DNA from: Actinomycetes bacterium
Lineage (GTDB): Bacteria > Actinomycetota > Acidimicrobiia > Acidimicrobiales > Palsa-688
DNA length: 42,059 bases
Direction: 5' to 3'
Assembly: GCA_021811865.1 (NCBI GenBank)
Contig: JAKAQB010000026.1
Coordinates: 1 to 42,059 of the forward strand
The translations under genes and the position numbers were made by a program. This document shows, piece after piece, positions 9,063-18,800 of the stretch. The stretch's first letter is position 1; every line of letters begins with the position of its first letter. Below the pieces are notes generated by a model, which worked only from the letters and a program-made list of their open reading frames with translations, did no database searches and was not told the DNA's origin.

Positions 9063-9347
9063 GTGGTGGGTGTCGTGGATGGCGACGTGACCGGTGGGCC
9101 AGAGCCGCCCGAGGGCGGCGAGGAGTCGCCCGAGGAGCTCGAGGCCGCCGGCTGGCAGCGGCGATTCGAGGCCGACGCCGCCAGGGTGGACGAGGTCGTG
9201 GAGCTGTACACCTCACTCGGCTGCGAGGTGACGACGCGCGCCCTCGCGCCGAAGAGCTTCGCCCCTGAGTGCGCCAGCTGCGCCCTCACCGCCTGCAGCC
9301 GTTACGTCGAGGTGTACACGCGCCGGATGGCGCAGGCCGGCGCCTGA
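9063..9347 (+). CDS. Small Cys-containing protein of unknown function in the bzd operon
   Basis: Up to 94 residues, beginning directly after the bzdQ stop. GTG at 9063 or GTG at 9075 could start it; a GGTGG at 9062-9066 would serve 9075. The first 30 residues are acidic and Gly/Pro-rich. The rest looks like a small folded unit: a helix (DEVVELYTSLG), a strand (CEVTTRAL) and a Cys cluster, ECASCALTAC (C-X2-C-X4-C), then SRYVEVYTRR. I do not recognise the family. The Cys pattern could bind Zn or Fe-S but falls short of a ferredoxin. Position in the operon suggests a role in assembly, electron transfer or regulation of the reductase; this is inference. Confidence 0.6.
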   Translation: MVGVVDGDVTGGPEPPEGGEESPEELEAAGWQRRFEADAARVDEVVELYTSLGCEVTTRALAPKSFAPECASCALTACSRYVEVYTRRMAQAGA

Positions 9348-9396
9348 CGCCCCCTCGTCTGTCCGCAGGCAGAGAGCCCAGGAAAGGACGGCCCGC

Positions 9397-9804
9397 ATGT
9401 CGAGCGACATGGTCAAGTTGATCGACCGGCTCGAGCAGGAGCATGCAGCGGTGCGGGAGGCTCTTGGTGCCCTCGGCGCGCTGGCAGAGGCCGGCGACGA
9501 GACGGGGCTTCGGTCGGCCCTGCCCGGCAGGGCCGCGGTGCTCGGCGCCGGCTTGGACGACCACTCCCTCGCAGAGGACGCAACCCTCTTCCCCGCCATC
9601 GCGGATGGCGTCGGGCCCGACCTCGTCGGCGTGTTCGCCGCCGAGCATGCCGAGATCCTCGCCCTTCGCGACGAGCTCTACCGCGGCGACGGGGGGGACA
9701 TCGCGGCTTGCCTCGGGTTGTGCGCTCTGCTCGAATCACACATGGACCGGGAGGAGCTGATGCTCTTCCCGAGTGTCCGGGACCTGCTCGACGAGCAGTC
9801 CTGA
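9397..9804 (+). CDS. Hemerythrin-like HHE-domain protein
   Basis: 135 residues forming one four-helix hemerythrin HHE cation-binding domain. The ligand-type residues appear in order: LEQEHAAV (His near residue 15), DDHSLAEDATLFPAI, FAAEHAEI and LESHMDREELMLFP. Such domains bind a diiron (or other metal) centre and act in O2 or NO sensing, storage or iron handling. ATG 9397 has GGAAAGGA (9381-9388) 8 bp upstream. It lies between bzdQ and the benzoate-CoA ligase. Inference: it may scavenge or sense oxygen to protect the O2-sensitive reductase, which would fit an organism that also has the aerobic Box enzymes. Confidence 0.85.
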   Translation: MSSDMVKLIDRLEQEHAAVREALGALGALAEAGDETGLRSALPGRAAVLGAGLDDHSLAEDATLFPAIADGVGPDLVGVFAAEHAEILALRDELYRGDGGDIAACLGLCALLESHMDREELMLFPSVRDLLDEQS

Positions 9805-9827
9805 GCGCGGACGAGAAGGGATTGGTG

Positions 9828-11390
9828 GTGGCCGAGCCGTTCAATGCGAGCGTGTACCTGGTGGACCGGCACGTCGAGGCGGCTGCCGGCGACCGTGTGG
9901 CCATCCGCTGCGGGAGCGAGGAGGTCACCTACGAGTCGCTTCTCGCCCGCGTCTGCGACGCCGCCTCGGGGCTCGCCGCCCTCGGGGTACGGCCCGAGGA
10001 GCGGGTGATGCTCGTGATGGCAGACGGTGTCGAGCTCGTCGCCGCCTTCCTCGGGGCGATGCGCCTCGGCGCGGTGCCGATCCCGGTGAACACGATGCTG
10101 ACCTCGGCCGATCTCGCCAGGCTGGTGGAGAACAGCCGGGCGCGGGTGGCGGTGACCTGCGACCCGTTCACGGCCAAGGCCGTCGAGATGGCCGAGGCGG
10201 CCCCCGAGCTCCAGCACCTCGTGGTGGCGGGGGAGTCGCTGCCGGGCGTCTCCGGTGTCGAGGCCCACCCCTGGCAGGAGGTGATGGAAGCCAACGGCGG
10301 GTGGAAGGAGCCCTACCCGACCTGGGACGAGTCTCCCGGCTTCTGGCTCTACACCTCGGGGACGACAGGCCGCCAACGTGGCGCCATCCATCGCCACATC
10401 GACCTGAAGGTGACCGCCGAGACCTATGCCGAGACCGTCCTTCGCGTCCGCGCCGAGGACCGTTGCTTCTCCATCGCCAAGCTGTTCTTCGCCTACGGCC
10501 TCGGCAACAGCCTGACCTTCCCTCTCGCCGCCGGTGCGTGTGCCGTCCTCGACCCGAGGCTGCCGGCCCCGGGCTCGGTGCTGGAGACACTCCGTCTCCA
10601 CCAGCCGACGCTCTTCTTCGGGGTTCCCACCTTCTACGCCGCCCTGCTCGCCTCCGACCTCCCCGACGACGCCTTCAGGGGCGTCCGCTATGGCGTCTCG
10701 GCAGGAGAGCCGCTTCCGGCGCCGCTGTTCCACCGGTTCAAGGAGCGCTTCGGTGTGGAGATCCTCGACGGGATCGGCTCGACGGAGGCGCTCCACATCT
10801 TCATCTCCAACAAGCAGAGCGACATCCGGCCCGGCACGACCGGCACACCGGTCGACTCCTACGAGCTGCGGCTTCTCGACGACGATGGCAACGTCCTCGA
10901 GGGGGCAGCCACCGGCCACCTCGAGCTCCGTGGCGACTCGATCGCCACCGGCTACTGGTGCGACGCGGCGAGCACCCGCTACTCGTTCCGGGGGGTCTGG
11001 CTGCACACCGGGGACGTCTACGCCCGATCGGAGGACGGCTACTACACCTATCTGTCCCGCTCGGACGACATGATCAAGGCGGGAGGCATCTGGGTGGCGC
11101 CGTCGGAGGTGGAGTCCGTCCTGCTCGACTTCCCCGGCATCCTCGAGGTGGGCGTCGTCGGCCTTCCCGACGAGGAGGGACTCGACAAGCCGGCGGCCTT
11201 CGTCGTCCCGCTGCCGGGCCGCCACCTCGACGTCGACGCCGTTGCAGAGTTCTGCAGGGAGCGCCTCGCTCCGTTCAAGCGACCGAAGAGGATCGTCGTG
11301 GTCGACGAGCTGCCGAAGACGGCGACGGGAAAGATTCAGCGCTTCAAGCTGCGCCAGCTCGACGCCCTGGCGCTGGAGCCGCCGACCTGA
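9828..11390 (+). CDS. bclA: Benzoate-CoA ligase
   Basis: About 520 residues of the benzoate-CoA ligase subfamily of ANL enzymes (benzoate + ATP + CoA to benzoyl-CoA). The N-terminus EPFNASVYLVDRHVE and the block KLFFAYGLGNSLTFPLAAGA are characteristic of this subfamily. The P-loop motif is YTSGTTGRQRGAIHRH; the usual PKG is replaced by QRG. The hinge and catalytic-Lys region (SRSDDMIKAGGIWVAPSEVE; KTATGKIQRFKL) is intact. GTG 9828 was chosen because GAGAAGGG (9813-9820) precedes it at 7 bp and known ligases start at this point; TTG 9822 and GTG 9825 are alternatives. It lies 23 bp after the hemerythrin gene and makes benzoyl-CoA for both downstream routes. It is convergent with paaX, 19 bp apart. 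Confidence 0.88.
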   Translation: MAEPFNASVYLVDRHVEAAAGDRVAIRCGSEEVTYESLLARVCDAASGLAALGVRPEERVMLVMADGVELVAAFLGAMRLGAVPIPVNTMLTSADLARLVENSRARVAVTCDPFTAKAVEMAEAAPELQHLVVAGESLPGVSGVEAHPWQEVMEANGGWKEPYPTWDESPGFWLYTSGTTGRQRGAIHRHIDLKVTAETYAETVLRVRAEDRCFSIAKLFFAYGLGNSLTFPLAAGACAVLDPRLPAPGSVLETLRLHQPTLFFGVPTFYAALLASDLPDDAFRGVRYGVSAGEPLPAPLFHRFKERFGVEILDGIGSTEALHIFISNKQSDIRPGTTGTPVDSYELRLLDDDGNVLEGAATGHLELRGDSIATGYWCDAASTRYSFRGVWLHTGDVYARSEDGYYTYLSRSDDMIKAGGIWVAPSEVESVLLDFPGILEVGVVGLPDEEGLDKPAAFVVPLPGRHLDVDAVAEFCRERLAPFKRPKRIVVVDELPKTATGKIQRFKLRQLDALALEPPT

Positions 11391-11409
11391 GGCCTGCCGG
11401 CCCGGTCGC

Positions 11410-12477
11410 TCAGCTCGTTCCCCGGGAGCCTCGACGTTCGTGGCGCCGCGCCGCTCGTCGCTCGGCCTCCTCGAACCAGGCGCCGGCGTCGGCCACGAGC
11501 TCGCTGTGCAGCTCCTGGAAGAGGACGTGTGCGCGCTGGCCGGGCCAACACGAGGGCAGGAGCGAGGTGGGCAGTCCCGGGTCGGTGAAGGGGAACTTGC
11601 GCCACTCATGGACGATCCGCGTGTTCACCGTGAAGGCGAGCGACGGGTCCGTCTCGGCGTCGGCGGCGAATTCGGTGATGAAGGCCCGGTACCGTCGCTC
11701 GAGCTCCACCAGGTCCCAGGCGTCTTGGACGACCCCGGCGGCGTCGCCGAGCTCTCCGAGCTCGGCCAGGAAGCACACGAGACGGCTCGGAGGCGCGAGG
11801 CCCTCGAAGATCGACTTCACGACCACCTGGCGCCTCGTGTCGGGCGAGAGCCACACGCCTTGGCCGAGCGATCCGAAGCCCGCCCAGGCGAGCCGGGTCC
11901 GCAGCACGTGGCGGTCGGCGCGGCGCTCCTCGGGTATGGAGATGACGAGCACCAACCACTTGCCGTCCCAGTCCTGACGGGTCGGGTCGAAGGCGTAGAT
12001 CCGCCCCGACCCCTCTGCGAGGAGGATCCTGCCCCGGTCCGTGAGGTGCCAGCGAGCCTCTCTGCCGACGCGCTCGCTCTCGAGCCACCCGGCCTTCGCC
12101 GCCCGGGCGAGGGCCTGGCGGGCCGCCTTGTCCTCCACGCCGAAGAGCGCGAGAGCCTCGAGGAGCGTGGAGGTCCACACGGTGCCGTCCCGTCTCAGGA
12201 CGTACTCGCCGAGCACGGTGAGCAGGAGCGAGCGGGCGCTCTGGCTTCTCTGCAGGGACCGGCGTTCAGGCTCGAGCGGAACGGGCCACGAGGGCGGTCC
12301 GCCGTCCTCGTAGGGCCCCTCGCCGGCACCGTTGCCGCCCAGCAGCGGCGGGAGGCTCGCCGGGAGCCGGGGCGTGCGCGCACGCGGCGTTCTCCCCCCG
12401 TGGCGGACTCCTGCCGCGCTCACCTCGGCACCCGTCCTGGCCGGGGTGGCAGCCTCCGTGCGCCGCGAGATCGGCAC
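11410..12477 (-). CDS. paaX: PaaX-family transcriptional repressor
   Basis: 355 residues. From about residue 81 it follows the PaaX family: winged helix (ARSLLLTVLGEYVL, LLEALALFGVEDKAARQALARA, GWLESER, RWHLTDRG), a middle domain (WDGKWLVLVISIPEERRADRHVLRTRL, FGSLGQGVWLSP) and a C-terminal domain with RRYRAFITEF and FPFTDPGLPTSLLP. PaaX proteins repress aromatic-CoA genes and are released by an aryl-CoA such as phenylacetyl-CoA. The first 80 residues are Pro/Arg/Gly-rich and not part of the family; GTG at 12423 is a possible later start, but most of the extension would remain. The gene is divergent from boxC with a shared 141-bp control region. Its likely ligand here is benzoyl- or phenylacetyl-CoA (inference). 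Confidence 0.85.
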   Translation of the reverse strand: MPISRRTEAATPARTGAEVSAAGVRHGGRTPRARTPRLPASLPPLLGGNGAGEGPYEDGGPPSWPVPLEPERRSLQRSQSARSLLLTVLGEYVLRRDGTVWTSTLLEALALFGVEDKAARQALARAAKAGWLESERVGREARWHLTDRGRILLAEGSGRIYAFDPTRQDWDGKWLVLVISIPEERRADRHVLRTRLAWAGFGSLGQGVWLSPDTRRQVVVKSIFEGLAPPSRLVCFLAELGELGDAAGVVQDAWDLVELERRYRAFITEFAADAETDPSLAFTVNTRIVHEWRKFPFTDPGLPTSLLPSCWPGQRAHVLFQELHSELVADAGAWFEEAERRAARRHERRGSRGTS

Positions 12478-12509
12478 GCGTCGGGCGGCCGTCTCGCGGG
12501 CATGACACC

Positions 12510-12549
12510 ATGCTATGCAATTTCGACGGGCGTTCAGAGTATGTAGGAT
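12510..12549. promoter_or_regulatory. Divergent paaX/boxC control region with PaaX-type half-sites
   Basis: ATGCTATG (12510-12517) and TGTAGGAT (12542-12549) form a degenerate inverted pair with a 24-bp spacer, the same geometry as the pair before oah; the right arms share TGTAG. The left arm contains, on the minus strand, TAGCAT (a -10 for paaX). The right arm contains TAGGAT at 12544-12549, a -10 for boxC with a weak TTTCGA at 12521-12526. A repressor here would block both promoters, including its own. Promoter calls are tentative. Confidence 0.4.
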
Positions 12550-12618
12550 GATTTCTCACGGACGGCCCGTGCAGCCGCCGCAGGGTGGGTCGAAAGACCA
12601 CCGGAGGGAGCAGAGACG

Positions 12619-14349
12619 ATGGGCGCCTTGCAGCAGGGGGTGAGCCGCGAATCCCCGCCGGCGGACGCCCTGGCGACCGAGGAGCCTGTCGAAGGCGAGA
12701 TCACCTTCGCCACCCATCCCGAGCGGTACCGCCACTGGCATCTCTCCTTCGACGGCCCGGTGGCGACGCTCGCCCTCGACATCGACGAGGGGGGCGGTCT
12801 GCGCCCGGGCTACGAGCTGAAGCTGAACACCTACGACCTCGGCGTCGACATCGAACTTCACGACGCCGTCCAGCGCCTGCGCTTCGAGCATCCGGAGGTG
12901 AGGGTCGTCGTGCTCACGAGCGCCAAGGAGCGGATCTTCTCGGCCGGCGCCAACATCCAGATGCTCGCCCAGTCCCCCCATGGCTTCAAGGTGAACTTCT
13001 GCAAGTTCACCAACGAGACGCGCAACGGCATCGAGGACGCGAGTCTCCACTCCGGACAGCGCTACCTGGCGGCACTCAACGGGCCGGCCGCCGGCGGCGG
13101 CTACGAGCTGGCGCTGGCGAGCGACCACATCCTGCTCGTCGACGACAATGCGGCGGCGGTGTCGCTCCCAGAAGTGGCGCTGCTCGGCGTCCTGCCCGGC
13201 ACCGGCGGGCTCACGCGTCTCGTCGACAAGCGCAAGGTCCGTCGTGACCTCGCCGACGTCGTGTGCACCCGTGCCGAGGGCACGAGGGGGACGAGGGCGC
13301 TCGAGTGGGGACTCGTCGACGAGCTCGCCCCGCGCAGCACCTTTGTCGAGGCGGTCGCCCGGCGTGCTGTCGAGCTCGCCGGTGACTGCGCCCCGCGGGG
13401 CACGGGGCCGGGTGTGGCGCTCCCTGTCCTCTCGCCCAGCCGGACGAACGGCGTGATCGCCCACCGCTATGTCCGGGCGGCCGTCGACCCGGCGGCGAGG
13501 ACGGTCGACATCACGGTCGCCGGACCGGAGCGCGAGTGCCCGGCCGAACCGGGGGCGGCGAGGGCCGAGGGGGCGGACTTCTGGCCACTCCGCATGGCGC
13601 TCGAGCTCGACGACACCCTCCTCTGGCTGCGGTTCAACGCAGCCACCTGCGGGACCTGGCTGTTGCACACCTCAGGTGACGCCGACCTCGTCCGGACGTT
13701 CGACGACCTCCTCGCCGCCCACGGCGACGACTGGTTCGTCAACGAGGTCGTCGGGCTCCTCCGGCGGGTGCTCCGCCGGCTCGAGACGAGCGGGCGGAGC
13801 ATGTTCGCCCTGGTGGAGCCCCACAGCTGCTTCGCCGGCACGCTCCTCGAGCTGGCGCTCGCGGCCGACCGCAGCTACATGGCCGAGGGTGCCTTCGAGG
13901 ACGACAGCGAGCCGGCCGAGGCTCGCGTCGTCCTCACGGGGATGAACTTCGGCCGGCTCGAGATGGACAACGGACTCACGAGGCTCGGGGCGCGCTTCCT
14001 CGGCGAGCCCTCCAGGATCGACCGGCTGAAGGAGCTGTCCGGCCACCCGCTCGAGGCGGCGGCGGCGCTCGAGGCCGGGCTCGTGACGTTCGTGTACGAC
14101 GAGATCGACTGGGAGGACGAGATCCGGGTGGCCGTCGAGGAGCGGACCAGCTTCTCGCCGGACGCGCTCACCGGGATGGAGGCGAACCTGCGCTTCGCCG
14201 GCCCCGAGACGTGCGCCACGAAGATCTTCGGCCGCCTGTCTGCATGGCAGAACTGGATCTTCCAGCGACCGAACGCGAGCGGCTCGGAGGGGGCCCTGCG
14301 CCGCTACGGCACCGGCAGCGCACCGGTCTTCGGCGCCGAGCGCACCTAG
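12619..14349 (+). CDS. boxC: BoxC: 2,3-epoxybenzoyl-CoA dihydrolase
   Basis: 576 residues, much longer than a simple crotonase (about 260) and near the usual BoxC length (about 550). The N-terminal crotonase domain has VVVLTSAKERIFSAGANIQML, the BoxC-typical FCKFTNETRNGIEDAS segment, ALNGPAAGGGYELALA and PEVALLGVLPGTGGLTRL. The second half includes FVNEVVGLLRRVLRRLETSGRS-like helices and MNFGRLEMDNGLTRLGARF. BoxC opens 2,3-epoxybenzoyl-CoA with two waters, giving 3,4-dehydroadipyl-CoA semialdehyde and formate. ATG 12619 follows GGAGGGA at about 10 bp. It is first in the boxC-boxB-oxidoreductase-ligase run; 64 bp separate it from boxB. Confidence 0.9.
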   Translation: MGALQQGVSRESPPADALATEEPVEGEITFATHPERYRHWHLSFDGPVATLALDIDEGGGLRPGYELKLNTYDLGVDIELHDAVQRLRFEHPEVRVVVLTSAKERIFSAGANIQMLAQSPHGFKVNFCKFTNETRNGIEDASLHSGQRYLAALNGPAAGGGYELALASDHILLVDDNAAAVSLPEVALLGVLPGTGGLTRLVDKRKVRRDLADVVCTRAEGTRGTRALEWGLVDELAPRSTFVEAVARRAVELAGDCAPRGTGPGVALPVLSPSRTNGVIAHRYVRAAVDPAARTVDITVAGPERECPAEPGAARAEGADFWPLRMALELDDTLLWLRFNAATCGTWLLHTSGDADLVRTFDDLLAAHGDDWFVNEVVGLLRRVLRRLETSGRSMFALVEPHSCFAGTLLELALAADRSYMAEGAFEDDSEPAEARVVLTGMNFGRLEMDNGLTRLGARFLGEPSRIDRLKELSGHPLEAAAALEAGLVTFVYDEIDWEDEIRVAVEERTSFSPDALTGMEANLRFAGPETCATKIFGRLSAWQNWIFQRPNASGSEGALRRYGTGSAPVFGAERT

Positions 14350-14413
14350 AGCGGCCAGCGGTCACCAACGGGAGGAAGCGAGTGCGACAGCGGCACCAGG
14401 CAAGGAGGTTGCG

Positions 14414-15829
<1,416 letters not shown>

Positions 15830-15840
15830 CGGAGCTCGAG

Positions 15841-18800
15841 ATGGCCGACGGGCGCAGGCCGCTCGACGACAGGCTCACCGCGGCGACCGGGAGGTTCTAC
15901 CTGCCGGCGATCGACGCTCTCGTCCGCCTGCCCCTCGAGCAGAGCCGGCGAGACCGCAGAGCGGGCCGTTCGGTCGGCGTCTTCGTGACGGGCTACCCCG
16001 GCTCTCCCCTCGCCGGCCTCGACCTGGCGCTCTCCCGGCGCAGGGACCTGCTGGCCGAGCACGGGGTCGTCCACGTTCCCGGTGCGAACGAGGAGCTCGC
16101 CGCCACCGCCCTGATCGGCACCCAGATGCTCGAGCAGCACCCGCACGAGCGCTTCGAGGGGGTGGTCGGCTTCTGGTACGGCAAGGGACCCGGCGCCGAC
16201 CGGAGCGGTGACGCCCTGAAGCACGGCAACTTCGCCGGGACGAGCACCTTCGGAGCCGTCGTCCTCCTGAGCGGCGAGGACCACGAGGCGAAGAGTTCCA
16301 CCATGCCCTTCCAGGAGGAGTACGCCTTCCAGGCTGCCGGTATCCCGGTGTTGTACCCGGGCACGGTGCAGGAGCTCCTCGCCTACGGGCTGCATGCCGT
16401 GTCGCTCTCGCGCTACTCGGGCTGCTGGGTCGCGCTGAAGCTCGTCTCGGCGCTGTGCGACAGCGGCGAGACGGTCGAGCTCGACCTCGAGCCGCAGCCG
16501 GTCCTCCCCGATTTCGAGATCGACGGGCGGCCCTTTGAGAAGCGGACCGACTTCAGCTTCTTCCCCGGCCGAAACGTCGAGATCGAACGGCACCTCTACG
16601 AGGAGCGCCACGCCGCCGTCACGGAGTACGCGCGGGCGAACGGCATCGACCGCCTCGAAGTGGGGTCGGAGCACGACAGCGTCTGCATCGTCTCGGCAGG
16701 AAAGAGCTTCGCCGACGTCCGGGAGGCACTCGCGAGCTTCGGGCTCGGCGACGAGGCGCTTCGCCGGGCCGGCATCCGCCTCGTCCATGTCGGGCTCGTC
16801 TACCCGCTGGACGCCGCCAGCCTGCGCGGACTCGTGGGTGGGGTCGAGCGGGTGATCGTGGTGGAGGAGAAGCGCGGCTTTCTCGAGGACCAGGTGCGGG
16901 CGGCCCTCCTGGATCTCGGTCGTCGCGTCGAGGTGGTCGGAAAGCGGGACGCCTCGGGTCGGCCCCTGTTCCCTCTCCACGGAGGCATGGATCCCGACGC
17001 AGTCGCCGAACGCCTCGGTCCGCTGCTCGTCGGGCAGCTCGGCGAGCCCGGTCAGGTGGCGGTCGAGCGGCGGCTGGAGGAGCTGGCACACGCCCGCCGG
17101 CGGGCGGACGCCCCCCTCGTCGTCCGCACGCCCAACTACTGCTCGGGATGTCCGCACAGCACCTCGACCCGGCTCGCTCCCGGACAGGTCGCCTGGGGGA
17201 GCCCCGGCTGCCACAGCTTCGCCTCGGTGATCGAACAGCCGGAGCGGCACATCGAGGCGATGACGCAGCTCGGCGGCGAGGGGGTCCCCTGGATCGGCCT
17301 GTCGCCGTTCACCGACCGGCGTCACATCGTCCAGAACGTCGGGGACGGCTCGCTGTTCCATTCGAGCTACCTGAACATCCGGTTCTGCATCGCCACCGGG
17401 GTTGACATCACCTTCAAGATCCTCTTCAACGGCTTCGTCGCCAACACCGGCGCCCAGGAGGCGGTCGGCGGGAAGAGCGTGGCGGGCCTGGCACGTCTGC
17501 TCAGCCTGGAGGGCGTCACCCGGGTCGCAGTCGTCACGAAGACGCCGCGCGCCTACCGCCGGGAGCGGTTCCCGGAGACCGTCACGGTTCACCCGGCCTC
17601 CGACATCGAGCGGGTCGGCGCCGGGCTGGCGACCCTTGGCGGGGTGACCGTCCTCGTCTACGACGAGACGTGCGCGAACGAGCGGCGGCGCCGGCAAAAG
17701 CGCGGCCTCCTGCCGCCCCCCGATCGCTTCGTGCTCATCAACGAGCGCGTCTGCGAGGGCTGCGGAGACTGCGGCCGCGTCTCGAACTGCATGTCGCTCG
17801 AGGAGGTGCAGACCGGTCTCGGACCGAAGACGAGGATCCATGCCTCCTCCTGCAACCAGGACTTCTCGTGCCTCGCCGGCAACTGCCCGGCCTTCGCCAC
17901 GGTGAGGACGGCGACGGGGACCGGCTACGCCCGCCACCGGGCTCCTGAGCTCGACGAGGTCGAGCTTCCCGAGCCGGCCGTCAAGGTGCGGCCGGAGAGC
18001 CCGTACCACGTCGTGATCCCCGGTGTCGGAGGCACCGGTGTGATCACCATCAACGCGGTGCTCGCCACGGCGTTCGCGCGAGACGGCTGGCGGCTGTGGA
18101 GCTACGACCAGACTGGCGCCGCCCAGAAGTGGGGACCCGTGCTCTCGAGTCTGGTGCTCACTCCGCAGGGCCACCCGTTCGTCCACCGAAGCGTCTGCAG
18201 CGGGTGCGCCGACGTGTACCTCGCCGTCGATCCGGTGAGCGCCACCGCGCCGGCCAACCTCGAGCGCTGCGATCCTGCCCGAACAGCCGCGGTGGTGAAC
18301 ACGGCGCCCTTCGCCACGGGGGAGATGGTCCGCGACGTGGCCGTCCGCCCGTCGAAGGACGGGCTCGTCGCCGCGATCGCCCGGCGGGTCGACGAGCGGC
18401 GGCTCGTCCCTGTCGCCGCTCGCCAGCTCGCAGAGGACTTTCTCGGGAACCACCAGATGGCCAACGTCGTGGCGGTCGGCGCTGCCTACCAGGCCGGGAT
18501 GCTGCCTGTCAGGGCGGACAGCATCGAGGCGGCGCTGAGCCTGAACGGCGTCGCGGTCGACGAGAACCGGCGAGCTTTCCGCCTCGGGCGGTGGTGGGTC
18601 CACGACCCGGTCGGCCTGTCGGCGGCACTGGCCGATCGCATGCCGCCCGATCCGTTCGGGCCGGCGGCACCCGCCTCCGCGGTGCGCGCCGGGCGCCGAC
18701 AGCGCCATGGTGCCGCTCTCGCGGGCGCGGACCTCGACGACGCGACCCGGGCGATCGTCGGGGCACGGGCGCTCGACCTCGTCGGCTACCAGGGCCCGAA

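Noticed and set aside
9773..11977. Plus-strand 734-codon frame across the benzoate-CoA ligase and paaX
   Set aside because: Out of frame with the ligase and antisense to paaX; Arg/Pro/Gly-rich with no recognisable domain.
12619..14349. BoxC read as an ordinary enoyl-CoA hydratase/dehydrogenase fusion (FadB type)
   Set aside because: No NAD-binding Rossmann motif in the second half; length, internal segments and the adjacent BoxB fit BoxC.
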